The position numbers and the translations under genes are program-made. Positions 16,810-27,223 of a stretch of DNA of 45,495 nt are shown here, one piece after another (position 1 is the first letter of the stretch; every line of letters starts with the position of its first letter). The notes below the pieces were generated by a model. The model was not told where the DNA came from and did no database searches. It saw only the letters and a program-made list of their open reading frames with translations. Source of the stretch: Propionibacteriaceae bacterium (lineage in GTDB: Bacteria > Actinomycetota > Actinomycetes > Propionibacteriales > Propionibacteriaceae); NCBI GenBank assembly GCA_009780915.1, contig WQZD01000021.1:1-45495 (forward strand). Reading direction: 5' to 3'.

Positions 16810-18956
16810 ACAGGCTCGCCGTCACCGTGCTCACCACCCTCACCATGATCCTCACCTTCATGGGGCTGACCAACCTCCTGGCCGCCGGGCCGTGGCAGAT
16901 CCACATGGTCGTCATGCCCGTCGTCATCGTGGGGGCCATGGCGGCGGTGTCGGCCCTCCTGCGACGCCACCTCGGGTGGGGGGCGCTCGCATCCACCGTG
17001 GCCGGGGTGATCGTCTACGCCTGCTACCTGTGTTACGCCGTCACCGGTTCCATCCTCCCTGCCCCGACCATCGTCCAGGCGGTCTGGGCCCACGTGGACG
17101 CCGGGATCCTGGCCCTGCCCGACTACGGGCGTCCCGCGTCCAACCCCGACCTGTTCGTGGGCCTCGGCCTGCTCGGACTCGGACCGATGTGCGTCGCCGC
17201 CGGGTACCTGGCGTTGGGCGCCCGCCGTCCCCTGTGGGTGGGAGTGCCCGCAGCGGCCTGTTGGGCCGTGTTCCTCGTCGGCTCCCCGCAGTTGGGCGTG
17301 GGATGGATCGTGGCCACCGCCGTGGCGTACCTCCTCCTCGTCGCCGTCTCCCCGAAAGGGGAGCATGTCCTGCGCCGATTCCAACCCAGTTCCGTCGTGG
17401 TGGTCGCCCTGGCCGGGGTCGTGGGGGTGCTCGCCTCCTTCGTCGCGCCCCTGGTCCCCGGGTGGGGGATCTCCGAGAACTGGGACGGTCCCTTCGCCGG
17501 GTCGTACGTGGACCGCACGGGCGTCACCGTGGAGGGGACCATCGAGGTCGGCGACCAGTTGCATTCCTCCGCCTCCGTGATCCTGTTCCACACGCAGGGC
17601 GAGCAGAACGGGCCCCTCAAAGTGGGCAGCCTGTACGCGTTCGACGGTCAGCACTGGTCCAATCCCTCCACGACCACCCCCTGGCGGTTGACCGACACGT
17701 GGTCGGCCCCCTACGTCGGGGGGCTGATGTGGGACCTCACCGACACGTCGGAGACGGGTATGTACCCCGGCGCCGTGGTCGCGCCCGGTCCGCAATGGAG
17801 CGACGGCGCCCCGGTGACCGTGACCATCGACCAGATGACCGGCCACGTCCTGCCCACCACCACGGGGCCCCGGGACGTGACGGGGGCGCCTCGCCTGTCC
17901 CTGGTGTACAACCAGATCACCGACGCGCTGTACTCCCAGCAAGAACTCGTCTCCGGGGACGCCTACGTCACCTCCGCCATGGTCCTGGACCGCCGGACGC
18001 TGGTCGGGCTGCCAGTGACCTCGATGGGCGGGATGAGAAGCCCTTACCAAGGAGTGACGCACATGGCGCAGATCGAGAGTCTGACCCGCCAGATCGTCGG
18101 CGCCGCCGCATCCGAGGACGCCCAACTCATGGCCATCCAGTCGTATCTGCGCAGTTCCCCGTTCGTCTACACCCTGCGTCCCCACTGGGCGTCCACGGGC
18201 GATCCGGTGTGGGATTTCCTCACGGCCAAGCAGGGGTACTGCGTGCAGTACGCCACGGCCATGGCGGTCATGGCCTCGTCGATCGGCATCAGCATGCGCG
18301 TCTCCGTGGGGTACATGCCCGGCCAGCCGCAATCGAACGGCGTGAGGGTGGTGACCGGCGCCCAGGCGCACATGTGGCCCGAGGCGTTCTACGCCGGAAT
18401 CGGCTGGGTGAGGTACGAGCCGACCCCCGCGATGGACAGCCCGGGCGCGGGCGTGGTCACCCCGACCCCCACAGTGTCCGCGACTCCCACCCCGTCCGTG
18501 GCGCCGTCGGCGACCACCAGCCACGAGGCGCCCACGACCCAGCCAGGGCAGACGGCCACCACGGCCCCCACCGCCACGACGAGCACATGGTCGAGACTGT
18601 GGCCGTGGGCGGCCAGGATCGGCGGGGTGTTGGTCGGGGCCGGGGCGGTGGCGCTCGTCGTGTGGCTGATCCGCATGATGTCCTCCACCCCTGAACGCGC
18701 CTGGCGGCGTATCCTGCGCGCGGCCCTGCGGGCGGGCCTGGTCGCCCAGGGGATGAGCGTGCGCACCTGCGCCGGAATCCTGGCGGGCCGCATCCCTGAC
18801 CTCGCCTCGGGGCTCGACGAGCTGCGGCAGACTCTGGAAGCTCGTCGGTACGGGCCGCCGGGCACGACCAGCGCCCCCGCCCCGACGCGGTACCGTCTGT
18901 GGCGACTCGCCCATCGAGTCGTCACGCAGATGACGGGCACGAAGCCAGGAAGCTGA
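16806..18956 (+). CDS. TgpA-like transmembrane transglutaminase-domain protein
   Basis: 716 residues. The N-terminal ~210 form about six or seven membrane segments (DUF3488/TgpA-N type). An extracytoplasmic part follows that includes a transglutaminase core with 'KQGYCVQYATAMAVMASSIGI' (Cys479), 'AQAHMWPEAFY' (His522) and 'GWVRYEPTPA', where Glu538 takes the usual Asp position; Glu there is common in actinobacterial members as far as I recall. After a Thr/Pro-rich linker another membrane segment ('IGGVLVGAGAVALVVWLIRMM') and a cytoplasmic C-terminal tail follow. It probably works with MoxR and DUF58 in the cell envelope, with a peptide or protein substrate. Last gene of the operon. Confidence 0.9.
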   Translation: MNRLAVTVLTTLTMILTFMGLTNLLAAGPWQIHMVVMPVVIVGAMAAVSALLRRHLGWGALASTVAGVIVYACYLCYAVTGSILPAPTIVQAVWAHVDAGILALPDYGRPASNPDLFVGLGLLGLGPMCVAAGYLALGARRPLWVGVPAAACWAVFLVGSPQLGVGWIVATAVAYLLLVAVSPKGEHVLRRFQPSSVVVVALAGVVGVLASFVAPLVPGWGISENWDGPFAGSYVDRTGVTVEGTIEVGDQLHSSASVILFHTQGEQNGPLKVGSLYAFDGQHWSNPSTTTPWRLTDTWSAPYVGGLMWDLTDTSETGMYPGAVVAPGPQWSDGAPVTVTIDQMTGHVLPTTTGPRDVTGAPRLSLVYNQITDALYSQQELVSGDAYVTSAMVLDRRTLVGLPVTSMGGMRSPYQGVTHMAQIESLTRQIVGAAASEDAQLMAIQSYLRSSPFVYTLRPHWASTGDPVWDFLTAKQGYCVQYATAMAVMASSIGISMRVSVGYMPGQPQSNGVRVVTGAQAHMWPEAFYAGIGWVRYEPTPAMDSPGAGVVTPTPTVSATPTPSVAPSATTSHEAPTTQPGQTATTAPTATTSTWSRLWPWAARIGGVLVGAGAVALVVWLIRMMSSTPERAWRRILRAALRAGLVAQGMSVRTCAGILAGRIPDLASGLDELRQTLEARRYGPPGTTSAPAPTRYRLWRLAHRVVTQMTGTKPGS

Positions 18957-19037
18957 GCCGAGGGCCGCTCGCGTACTAGGCTAGGTGGCTGGATGCATCC
19001 CGGATCGGGATAGACATAGACACTGCGAAGGATTCTC

Positions 19038-21113
19038 ATGAGCACCTGGACTTGGAACGATCTCGACACACGCGCCGTGGACACCGCCCGCGTCTTGGCG
19101 GCGGACGCCGTGGAGAAAGTCGGCAATGGACACCCCGGAACAGCCATCTCCGTCGCGCCCATCGCGTACCTGCTCTATCAGAAGGTCATGCATGTGGACC
19201 CAGCCGACGCCGGCTGGCTTGGACGAGACCGTTTCGTGCTGTCGATCGGACATTCCTCCCTCACCCAGTACACGCAACTGTATTTGGCCGGGTTCGGCGT
19301 GGAGCTGGACGACCTGGCCCAGTTCCGCACCTGGGGCTCCCTGACCCCCGGGCACCCGGAGCTGGGGCACACCGCCGGCGTGGAGTGCACCACCGGCCCT
19401 CTGGGCGCCGGGGTCTCCAACGCCGTCGGCTTCGCCATGGCCGCACGGAAAGAGCAGGCCCTGTTCGACCCCGACACGCGGCCGGGCGCCTCCGTCTTCG
19501 ACCATCACGTGTACTGCGTCTGCGGGGACGGCGACATCCAGGAGGGCATCTCCTCCGAGGCGTCGTCCCTGGCCGCGACCCAGGAGCTGGGCAACCTCGT
19601 CCTCATCTACGACGACAACCGCATCTCCATCGAAGGGGACACGGGGATCGCCTTGTCGGAGGACGTGTGCGCGCGGTACGAGGCGTACGGCTGGCACGTG
19701 CAGACCGTGGACTTCACGAACGGTGGCCGGGAGTACGAGGAGAAGGTCGCGGAGTTGTTCGCCGCCATCGAAGCGGCGAAGGCCGTCACCGACCGGCCCA
19801 GCTTCATCAAAGTCACCACCGTCATCGGCTGGCCCCTGCCCACCATGGCGGGATCGGAGAAGGTCCACGGGGCCAAGATCGGCGCCGAGGAGGTCGCGAG
19901 GCTGAAGACCCGGCTGGGCTTCGACCCGGACCGCTCCTTCGAGGTCGCCGACGAGGTGATCGCCCACACCCGTCGGAACGCGTCGGAGCGGGCCGACGCC
20001 TATCGCGCCGACTGGGACGCCCGGTTCCAGGCGTGGGCCGACGCGAACCCCGACAAGAAAGCCCTGCTCGACCGGGTGAGGGCGCATGGGCTCCCCGCCG
20101 ACCTAGCAGCCCACCTTCCCCAGTTCCCGGCGGGGAAGAAGTCCACGAGGGCCGCCTCCGGCGAGGTGCTGTCCGCCCTGGCCGACCACCTGCCCGAATT
20201 GTGGGGCGGATCGGCCGACCTGGCCGGGTCCAACAACACCACGATGAAGGGCCAGCCGTCCTTCCTGCCCGCCGACCGAGGCAGCAAGGATTGGACCCCG
20301 GCGCCCAACGGCCGCACCCTCCACTTCGGCATCCGCGAGCACGCCATGGGTGGGATCCTCAACGCCATCAACACCGGGTTGACCAGGGCATACGGCGCCA
20401 CCTTCCTGGTGTTCGCCGACTATATGAGGACCCCTCCCCGTATCGCGGCCCTCTCGCACATCCCGACGATCTTCGTCTGGACCCATGACTCCATCGGCGT
20501 CGGCGAGGACGGCCCCACCCATCAGCCCGTGGAGCACATCGCCTCCCTGCGCCTGGTGCCGGGCCTGGACGTCATCCGTCCCTCCGACGCCAACGAGGTG
20601 GCCGAGGCGTGGAGGATCATCCTGGGCATCCACGACCACCCCACGGCGTTGATCCTGACCCGCCAGGACGTGGCGTGCTTCGACCGCGCGCCCGGCTCGG
20701 GTTTCGCCCCCGCGTCGCAGATGGCCAAGGGCGCGTACACCCTGGTCGACGCCAGCTCGGGCGTTCCGCAGGCGGTGATCGTCGCCACCGGCTCCGAAGT
20801 CGAGGTGGCCGTGGCGGCACGCGAGACCCTGGAGGCGGAAGGGATCCCCACGCGTGTGGTCGCCGCGCCCTGCCTGGAGTGGTACGCGGCCCAGCCCGCG
20901 TCGTACAAGGCCGACCTGCTGCCGGCCGACGCTGTCAAGGTCTCGATCGAAGCCGGCGTGACGTACGGATGGGCGGAGATCGTCGGGGAGCGTGGACGCC
21001 GGATCGGCATCGACCATTTCGGCGCGTCGGCTTCGGCCTCACGGTTGTTCGCCGAGTACGGCATCACCGCGCAGCACGTCGTGGACGAGGTCCACGACGC
21101 CCTGCGCGGCTGA
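19038..21113 (+). CDS. tkt: Transketolase
   Basis: 691 residues, the normal length. It transfers two-carbon units between sugar phosphates in the pentose phosphate pathway, using thiamine diphosphate. Visible are the thiamine-pyrophosphate motif 'GDGDIQEGISSEASSLAATQELGNL...YDDNRIS', the N-terminal 'GNGHPGTAISVAPIAYLLYQ', the pyrimidine domain 'LHFGIREHAMGGILNAI...TFLVFADYMR' and 'WTHDSIGVGEDGPTHQPVEH', and the C-terminal domain 'VVAAPCLEWYAAQ'. The start is supported by GAAGGA eight bases upstream. A TAGGCT (18977-18982) may be the -10. It stands alone between the transglutaminase operon and pntAB; transaldolase and the usual pentose phosphate neighbours are absent. Confidence 0.97.
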   Translation: MSTWTWNDLDTRAVDTARVLAADAVEKVGNGHPGTAISVAPIAYLLYQKVMHVDPADAGWLGRDRFVLSIGHSSLTQYTQLYLAGFGVELDDLAQFRTWGSLTPGHPELGHTAGVECTTGPLGAGVSNAVGFAMAARKEQALFDPDTRPGASVFDHHVYCVCGDGDIQEGISSEASSLAATQELGNLVLIYDDNRISIEGDTGIALSEDVCARYEAYGWHVQTVDFTNGGREYEEKVAELFAAIEAAKAVTDRPSFIKVTTVIGWPLPTMAGSEKVHGAKIGAEEVARLKTRLGFDPDRSFEVADEVIAHTRRNASERADAYRADWDARFQAWADANPDKKALLDRVRAHGLPADLAAHLPQFPAGKKSTRAASGEVLSALADHLPELWGGSADLAGSNNTTMKGQPSFLPADRGSKDWTPAPNGRTLHFGIREHAMGGILNAINTGLTRAYGATFLVFADYMRTPPRIAALSHIPTIFVWTHDSIGVGEDGPTHQPVEHIASLRLVPGLDVIRPSDANEVAEAWRIILGIHDHPTALILTRQDVACFDRAPGSGFAPASQMAKGAYTLVDASSGVPQAVIVATGSEVEVAVAARETLEAEGIPTRVVAAPCLEWYAAQPASYKADLLPADAVKVSIEAGVTYGWAEIVGERGRRIGIDHFGASASASRLFAEYGITAQHVVDEVHDALRG

Positions 21114-21298
21114 GGCTGTCTCGGCGACGGGACCCTGTCGACCCACTGTTGTCACCTGATGAGAGCCCGACTCTTGGCTGATGACGGCAATATCCGATTT
21201 GGTCTGATAGGGTCCCACTAAGTACTGGTCTGGCAGGCCCAGCTGGTACGAACACACTCACAGCAGGCTGCGAGGGTCACATCAAGAGAAGGGGTCAC

Positions 21299-22852
21299 AT
21301 GAGGATCGGCATCCCCATGGAATCCGCCCCAGCGGAAACCAGAGTGGCGGCGACGCCGAAAACAGTCGCCCAGCTCATCAAACTGGGATATGAAGTAGTC
21401 ATCGAAGAAGGGGCGGGCTCGAAAGCATCGTACCCCGATGCGGAGTACGTCGAGCAAGGCGCACAGATCGTCGGGCGGGCGGTGGCCTGGGCCGCCGACA
21501 TCGTCTGCAAGATCAATCCGCCCATCGAGGCGGAGATCGACGCCATGAGCGAAGGGGCGACCCTGGTCGCCATGATCGCCGCGCCTCGTTCGCCCGAGTT
21601 GCTGCACGATCTGTCGGAGCACGGGCTGACCGTGATGGCGATGGATTCCGTGCCGCGCATCTCGCGGGCGCAATCCATGGACGTCTTGTCCTCCATGGCC
21701 AACATCGGCGGGTATCGTGCGGTGGTCGAAGCGGCCCATGAGTTCGGCTCCTTCTTCACCGGTCAGGTCACCGCCGCCGGCAAGGTGCCTCCCGCGCGGG
21801 TCTTCGTCTCCGGCGCCGGTGTGGCGGGTCTCGCCGCCATCGGCACGGCCCACGCCTTGGGCGCCATCGTCTCCGCCACCGACATTCGTCCGGAAGTGGC
21901 TGAGCAGGTCGAGTCCATGGGCGCCTCCTACGTCGGCGTCAAGGTCGAGGAGCAGCAAGTCTCCACCGACGGGTACGCCAAGGAGGCCTCGGCGGCCTAC
22001 GCCCAGGCGGCCGAGCTGATGTACGCGGAGCAGGCCAAGGTGTCCGACATCATCATCACCACGGCTCTGATCCCGGGCAAGCCCGCGCCCCGCCTGCTCA
22101 CCGAGGAGATGGTGGCCTCGATGAGGCCCGGCTCGGTGATCGTCGACATGGCGGCCGGTTCTGGCGGAAACGTGGCCGGTTCGGTCGCGGACAAGCTGGT
22201 CGTCACCGCCAACGGCGTGAAGATCATCGGGTACACCGACCTCGCGTCCCGCCTGCCAACGCAGGCGTCGCAGTTGTACGGCACCAACGTGGTCAACCTC
22301 ATGAAGCTCGTCACCCCCGAGAAGGACGGCGTCCTCGTGCTGGACATGAACGACGTGGTCCAGCGCGGCATGACCGTGGTGAGCGAGGGAGAGATCACCT
22401 GGCCGCCGCCGCCCGTGGCCGTCTCGGCCGTGCCCCAACAACAGGCCGCTCCCGTCGCCCCCGTGGCCAAGGAGACCAAGAAGCGCAACCCCGCGCTGAC
22501 CTGGATCGGGTTGGGCATCTGCGCCCTGGCCCTCCTGGCCATGTTCTGGGTCTCGCCCGAAGGCTTGTTGGGCCACTTCATGGTCTTCATGCTGTCGGTC
22601 GTGATCGGGTATTACGTGATCGGCAACGTCAGCCACTCCCTGCACACGCCACTGATGAGTGTCACCAACGCCATCTCGGGCATCATCGTCGTCGGAGCGC
22701 TTCTCGGCTTGCAGTCGGTGGCGGGACTCGGCGGCGGAACGGCCATCCTGGTGGCCGTGATGTCCATCATCGGCATCCTTTTGGCATCTATCAACATTTT
22801 CGGTGGATTCACCGTGACCCAGCGTATGCTCGCGATGTTCAGGAAGGCATGA
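21299..22852 (+). CDS. pntA: NAD(P) transhydrogenase alpha subunit
   Basis: 517 residues, the E. coli-type length with both parts fused. Residues 1-365 are the NAD(H)-binding domain I ('[23 protein letters not shown]', '[30 protein letters not shown]'). About 366-400 form a Pro/Ala/Gln linker, and the rest has four membrane helices ('[32 protein letters not shown]'). With PntB it forms the proton-pumping enzyme that drives hydride transfer from NADH to NADP. The ribosome-binding site is GAAGGGG. A 185-base region before it holds no gene. pntB follows after one base. Confidence 0.96.
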   Translation: MRIGIPMESAPAETRVAATPKTVAQLIKLGYEVVIEEGAGSKASYPDAEYVEQGAQIVGRAVAWAADIVCKINPPIEAEIDAMSEGATLVAMIAAPRSPELLHDLSEHGLTVMAMDSVPRISRAQSMDVLSSMANIGGYRAVVEAAHEFGSFFTGQVTAAGKVPPARVFVSGAGVAGLAAIGTAHALGAIVSATDIRPEVAEQVESMGASYVGVKVEEQQVSTDGYAKEASAAYAQAAELMYAEQAKVSDIIITTALIPGKPAPRLLTEEMVASMRPGSVIVDMAAGSGGNVAGSVADKLVVTANGVKIIGYTDLASRLPTQASQLYGTNVVNLMKLVTPEKDGVLVLDMNDVVQRGMTVVSEGEITWPPPPVAVSAVPQQQAAPVAPVAKETKKRNPALTWIGLGICALALLAMFWVSPEGLLGHFMVFMLSVVIGYYVIGNVSHSLHTPLMSVTNAISGIIVVGALLGLQSVAGLGGGTAILVAVMSIIGILLASINIFGGFTVTQRMLAMFRKA

Positions 22853-22853
22853 C

Positions 22854-24260
22854 ATGACTGTGACACTGATCTCCGGCTCGTATATTTTCGCGGGCCTGTG
22901 CTTCATCCTCGCTTTGGCGGGGCTGTCCAAGCATGAGACCTCCAAGAGGGGCAACATCTTCGGCATGGTCGGCATGGCTCTGGCCTTGATCTTCACCATC
23001 CTCGGCACGGTCCTCGCGACCACCGGCGCTGTGATTCCGGCAGCCCCGTCGTGGGCTATCATCGCCATCCTGTGCGCCATGGTCATCGGCGCCGGCGTCG
23101 GCGTCACCCTGGCGGTGCGCGTGGAGATGACCGGCATGCCACAGCTGATCGCGTTGCTGCACTCGTTCGTCGGCCTCACCGCCGTCCTGGTGGGATGGAA
23201 CGCGTACTACGAGCCGCTGGCGCCCGGTCAATCCATGGGTCTGCACCACGGCGAGCTCTTCGTCGGCGTCTTCATCGGCGCGGTGACCTTCACCGGGTCG
23301 ATCATCGCGTACCTGAAGCTGTCGGAGAAGATGACCTCCAAGCCGTTGATGCTGCCCAAGCACAACATCATCAACTTGGCAGCCGTCGTCGTGATCATCG
23401 GCCTGACCGTGTGGTTCGTCATCGACCCGCACCTGTGGCAGCTGATCGCCGTGACCGTCGTGTCGCTGTTGCTGGGTCTCCACCTGGTGGCGGCCATCGG
23501 CGGCGGCGACATGCCTGTGGTCGTGTCGATGTTGAACTCCTACTCGGGCTGGGCGGCGGCCGCTGCGGGCTTCACGCTCAACAACGACCTGCTCATCATC
23601 ACGGGCGCCCTCGTGGGCTCCTCCGGCGCCTACCTGTCGTACATCATGTGCAAGGGTATGAACCGCTCCTTCATCTCAGTGATCGCCGGAGGTTTCGGCT
23701 CCGACGGCGCCGTCACCGGCGAGGTCAAGGACTACGGGGAGCATCGTGAGACCACGGCCCCCGAGGTGGCCGAGATGCTGAAGAACGCGAGCTCGGTGAT
23801 CATCACGCCGGGGTACGGGATGGCGGTGGCCCAGGCGCAGAGCGCCGTGGCCGACCTGACGAGCAAGTTGCGGGCGCAGGGGGTCGAGGTTCGCTTCGGC
23901 ATCCACCCGGTGGCGGGGCGTCTGCCCGGCCACATGAACGTGCTGCTGGCCGAGGCCAAGGTCCCCTACGACATCGTGTTGGAGATGGACGAGATCAACG
24001 ACGACATGCCGAACACGGACGTCGTGCTGGTCATCGGCGCCAACGACACGGTCAACCCAGCCGCCATGGACGATCCCACCAGCCCCATCGCTGGCATGCC
24101 CGTCCTGCACGTGTGGGAGGCCGGGACGGTCATCGTCTTCAAGCGCTCGATGAACACCGGGTACGCCGGTGTGCAGAACCCGCTGTTCTTCAAGGAGAAC
24201 TCCATGATGCTCTTCGGCGACGCCAAGGTGCGCGTCGAGGACATCATTCGGGCACTGTAA
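22854..24260 (+). CDS. pntB: NAD(P) transhydrogenase beta subunit
   Basis: 468 residues. The N-terminal ~280 are membrane domain II helices, including '[27 protein letters not shown]' and '[23 protein letters not shown]'. From about residue 290 lies the NADP(H)-binding domain III with '[20 protein letters not shown]', '[20 protein letters not shown]', '[12 protein letters not shown]' and '[19 protein letters not shown]', all canonical. It partners PntA directly upstream. A strong terminator hairpin follows 10 bases after the stop, so pntAB is a two-gene operon. Confidence 0.97.
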   Translation: MTVTLISGSYIFAGLCFILALAGLSKHETSKRGNIFGMVGMALALIFTILGTVLATTGAVIPAAPSWAIIAILCAMVIGAGVGVTLAVRVEMTGMPQLIALLHSFVGLTAVLVGWNAYYEPLAPGQSMGLHHGELFVGVFIGAVTFTGSIIAYLKLSEKMTSKPLMLPKHNIINLAAVVVIIGLTVWFVIDPHLWQLIAVTVVSLLLGLHLVAAIGGGDMPVVVSMLNSYSGWAAAAAGFTLNNDLLIITGALVGSSGAYLSYIMCKGMNRSFISVIAGGFGSDGAVTGEVKDYGEHRETTAPEVAEMLKNASSVIITPGYGMAVAQAQSAVADLTSKLRAQGVEVRFGIHPVAGRLPGHMNVLLAEAKVPYDIVLEMDEINDDMPNTDVVLVIGANDTVNPAAMDDPTSPIAGMPVLHVWEAGTVIVFKRSMNTGYAGVQNPLFFKENSMMLFGDAKVRVEDIIRAL

Positions 24261-24269
24261 GTCCTTGTC

Positions 24270-24303
24270 AAGGCCAGGGTCGCTCACCAGCGGCCCTGGC
24301 CTT
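24270..24303 (+). terminator. Terminator after pntAB
   Basis: Arms AAGGCCAGGG (24270-24279) and CCCTGGCCTT (24294-24303), continued inward through a T-G wobble and CGCT/AGCG around a CACC loop, about 15 pairs in all. The right arm runs into TTT. Confidence 0.85.
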
Positions 24304-24382
24304 TGGCATGTCTGGGGGCCCCACGTGCCCACGACGTGAGCGATGGGCGCGCCAGGAGGGGAGAAGGTGATTGACTGGGGGC

Positions 24383-25234
24383 ATGACAATCGCATTCTTA
24401 GGACTGGGACGCATGGGGCGCGAACTCGTGCGTCGATTGGCGGTCGCCGACCATGGCGAGGTGGTCGTCTGGAACCGTACGGCGTCGGCCGCCGAGGCTC
24501 TGCGCGAGACGGGCGTGCGGATCGCCGCCACGGCCGCGCGAGCCGTCGAGGGCGCGGAGGTGGTGATCACCTGCCTGTTCGGCCCCGACGCGGTACGGGA
24601 CGTGGTGATCGACGCTGACCTCCCCATGGCGGCGGGGACGGTGTGGATCGACATCACCACGGTGGGGCCCGTCATGGCCGAGGAGTGCGCCGAGTGGGCC
24701 GGTCGCCGCGGCGTCGAGATGGTCCATGCGCCCGTCCTGGGATCTCTCGGACCGGCCAGAGCTGGCGACCTCGGGGTCCTGATCGGCGGCAGATCGGCGT
24801 CGGCCCGGGCGCGTGCGCGCCAGATCGTCGCGGCGTGGGCCGACCCCGACCGGATTCTGGAGTACGACGAGCCCTCCCAGGCGGCCACGGGGAAACTGGT
24901 GGTCAACTTCGGGTTGGCGGTGGGCATGCAAGCCCTCGTGGAGGCTCGGCGTGTGGGCGCTGGCGGGGGACTGTCCACGGCCCAGACCCTCGCCCTCCTG
25001 CGGTTGCCGAAGACCCCGTTGTCCGTGATCGCCGGCATGAAGGGCGCCAGCCTGGAGACGGGGGAGTATTCCGACACGCAGTTCTCCACGAACCTGCTCG
25101 CCAAGGACGTCGACCTCATGCTGGGTCTGGTCGAGGGGCAGGCCGTCCCCGCCCTCGGCGCCGCGTTCGCCGCGCTCGAGCACGCTCGTCGCGCCGGTCA
25201 TGGCGAGGACGACTTCTCCGCCATGGCCGGGTGA
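24383..25234 (+). CDS. Beta-hydroxyacid dehydrogenase / 6-phosphogluconate dehydrogenase-like NAD(P)-binding protein
   Basis: 283 residues from ATG 24383 (MTIAFLGLGRMGRELVRRL). The Rossmann motif GLGRMG at the N-terminus, 'VVVWNRT', the 'VWIDITTVGPVMAEE' segment, 'APVLGSLGPARAGDLGVLIGG' and the catalytic-Lys region 'ATGKLVVNFGLAVGMQALVEA' fit the 3-hydroxyisobutyrate dehydrogenase family, which oxidises beta-hydroxyacids or reduces semialdehydes or imines. The substrate is unknown. The start is uncertain: a TTG at 24371 lies nearer the GGAGGGG and GAAGG sequences, but it adds only MTGG before the conserved start. Confidence 0.82.
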   Translation: MTIAFLGLGRMGRELVRRLAVADHGEVVVWNRTASAAEALRETGVRIAATAARAVEGAEVVITCLFGPDAVRDVVIDADLPMAAGTVWIDITTVGPVMAEECAEWAGRRGVEMVHAPVLGSLGPARAGDLGVLIGGRSASARARARQIVAAWADPDRILEYDEPSQAATGKLVVNFGLAVGMQALVEARRVGAGGGLSTAQTLALLRLPKTPLSVIAGMKGASLETGEYSDTQFSTNLLAKDVDLMLGLVEGQAVPALGAAFAALEHARRAGHGEDDFSAMAG

Positions 25235-25431
25235 TGGGCCGTCGAGACGGCTGCGGATTATGCCCTGATGGGTTGATACCGCCTGGTAGCATACGCGCTG
25301 GCCAGTGCGGGATGTTACGATCATGTTTCAGGATGGACGCAGATTAGCAACAATGAGGGTGAAAGCTGGCGTGTTTTCCGCGGTGTATGCCAGAATGAGG
25401 CAATTCATTACTACCGAAATGGAGCATAAAT

Positions 25432-27081
25432 ATGCGCACTCATACTCGGGTCATCACCGCTGGCATCGCTGCCGCCCTGATGCTTCTGGGGACGACGGCC
25501 TGCTCGTCCAATCCGGGGGGATCTCCTACGACTGGCGGTCTGACCTCGATCACCGTACGTGGCTGCACCCCGCAGCATCCCCTTCTGCCTGTCAGTACCA
25601 ATGAGGTCTGCGGCGGCAACGTGCTGGATGCCACGGAAGCCAAGCTGGTTCACTACAACTCCGACGACGCCTCTCCCGAACTGGACGTCGCCTCGTCCAT
25701 CGACACCACGGACGCCATCCACTGGACGGTCAAGCTGCAGCAGGGCTACATGTTCCAGGACGGCACCGAGGTGAAGGCCCACAACTTCGTGGACGCGTGG
25801 AACTGGGGCGCCTACGCTCCCAACGGCCAAGTGAACGCCTCCTTCTTCGAGCCCATCGAGGGCTTCGACGACCTCCAGTGCCCGGCTGACCAGGCCGACT
25901 GCACGCCCGCCGTCACCGAGATGAGCGGTCTGAAGGTGATCGACGACTACACCTTCACGATCACGACGACCGACCCGACCTCCAACCTGAAGGTCCGTCT
26001 GGGCTACACGGCTTTCGCGCCTCAGCCTGACGCCTTCTTCGCGGACACCTCCGACGGCAAGGCCGACTTCGCCAAGACCCCGATCGCCGCTGGTCCTTAC
26101 CAGATCACCGAGCACACCGACACCCAGATGGTCCTGCAGAAGAACGCCAACTACTCCGGCAAGTTCACCGGTGCGGTGGACCAGGTCACCTTCAAGATCT
26201 ACAACGACCTGAGCGCCGCCTACAACGACGTCGTCGCCAACAACCTCGACATCACCGACGTCATCCCCTCCGACCAGCTCGTGGGCGACGCCTGGAAGAA
26301 TGACCTCGTCAACTCCGACGGCACTCCTCGTTGGGGCACCAAGGCCACCGGCGTCATCCAGGTCGTGTCCTTCGCCAACGCGAAGCAGGATCCCGGTCTG
26401 ACCGACGTCCGCATCCGTGAGGCCATCTCCATGGCAGTCGACCGCGCCCAGATCGCTTCCACGATCTTCAACAACGCTCGTACGCCAGCCACCGGTTGGG
26501 TGAGCCCCGCCGTGGACGGCTACAAGGCCGACCAGTGCACCAACTGCGTCTTCGACCCGACCAAGGCCAAGGAACTCTATGACGCGGCCGGCGGGTACCC
26601 GGGGACGCTGTCCCTGTGGGTGAACGGCGACGGCGGACACGATCCGTGGGCCACGGCCATGTGCAACCAGATCACGAACAACCTCGGTCTGCCCTGCGTC
26701 GTGCAGGACACCCCGGACTTCGCCACCCTGCGTGACAAGATCCAGAAGCGTGAGCTGACCGGCATGTTCCGTACCGGCTGGCAGATGGACTATCCCTCGA
26801 TCGAGAACTTCCTGGCGCCGATCTACGCCACGGGCGCTTCCTCCAACGACACGGATTACTCCAACCCGCAGTTCGACTCCCTGCTCAAGCAGGCCGCCGC
26901 CGCGACAGACGACGCCACGGCCAACTCGCTTTACCAGCAGGCTGAGGCTCTGTTGAACGTCGACATGCCCACCATGCCCACGTTCTACCAGGCGAGCCAG
27001 TTCGGCTTCTCGACCAAGGTCAAGTCGGTCAAGATGACGCCGTTCTCGACCTTCGACTTCGGTTCGGTCGTCCTGAACTGA
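25432..27081 (+). CDS. Peptide ABC transporter substrate-binding lipoprotein (family 5)
   Basis: 549 residues with a lipoprotein signal ending in the lipobox LGTTAC (Cys24). The mature protein has the family 5 pattern: 'LDVASSIDTTDAIHWTVKLQQGYMFQDGTEVKAHNFVDAWNWG', 'GPYQITEH', 'VRIREAISMAVDRAQIASTIF' and 'WQMDYPSIENFLAPIYATGAS'. GGAG lies about 9 bases before the ATG. The gene is separated from the permease genes by a strong hairpin at 27099-27126, which would let the binding protein be made in excess. Residues lining the pocket are not assignable by eye; short peptides are the likely substrate. The 197 bases upstream hold no gene and no convincing promoter pair. Confidence 0.93.
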   Translation: MRTHTRVITAGIAAALMLLGTTACSSNPGGSPTTGGLTSITVRGCTPQHPLLPVSTNEVCGGNVLDATEAKLVHYNSDDASPELDVASSIDTTDAIHWTVKLQQGYMFQDGTEVKAHNFVDAWNWGAYAPNGQVNASFFEPIEGFDDLQCPADQADCTPAVTEMSGLKVIDDYTFTITTTDPTSNLKVRLGYTAFAPQPDAFFADTSDGKADFAKTPIAAGPYQITEHTDTQMVLQKNANYSGKFTGAVDQVTFKIYNDLSAAYNDVVANNLDITDVIPSDQLVGDAWKNDLVNSDGTPRWGTKATGVIQVVSFANAKQDPGLTDVRIREAISMAVDRAQIASTIFNNARTPATGWVSPAVDGYKADQCTNCVFDPTKAKELYDAAGGYPGTLSLWVNGDGGHDPWATAMCNQITNNLGLPCVVQDTPDFATLRDKIQKRELTGMFRTGWQMDYPSIENFLAPIYATGASSNDTDYSNPQFDSLLKQAAAATDDATANSLYQQAEALLNVDMPTMPTFYQASQFGFSTKVKSVKMTPFSTFDFGSVVLN

Positions 27082-27098
27082 TCTGATCACACACGAGA

Positions 27099-27126
27099 CG
27101 GTGGTCCGGCTACGGCCGGACCACCG
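27099..27126 (+). terminator. Hairpin between the peptide-binding protein gene and its permeases
   Basis: Perfect 12-base arms CGGTGGTCCGGC (27099-27110) and GCCGGACCACCG (27115-27126) around TACG, 17 bases past the stop. It probably acts as a partial terminator, since the permease and ATPase genes of the same importer follow on the same strand. Confidence 0.8.
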
Positions 27127-27223
27127 TTCGTGCGTGTACACCACAAATACAGTGAGCGTTATAGACTGTCCCTGTTCGGGCGGGCTGTCGGCCTCCCGTG
27201 GGAGCTGACCAGAGATTGGGTTG

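Noticed and set aside
16581-18914. Long open frame on the strand opposite the transglutaminase gene
   Set aside because: It mirrors a well-supported gene in high-GC DNA and its translation is rich in His/Arg/Gly without any domain. The same holds for long antisense frames at 15493-16782, 21218-23179, 25411-27294, 36520-37317 and 38389-40266.
16806-18956. Transglutaminase lacking its catalytic Asp
   Set aside because: Glu in 'YEPTP' at that place is, as far as I recall, common in actinobacterial TgpA-like proteins, so it is not a sign of inactivity.
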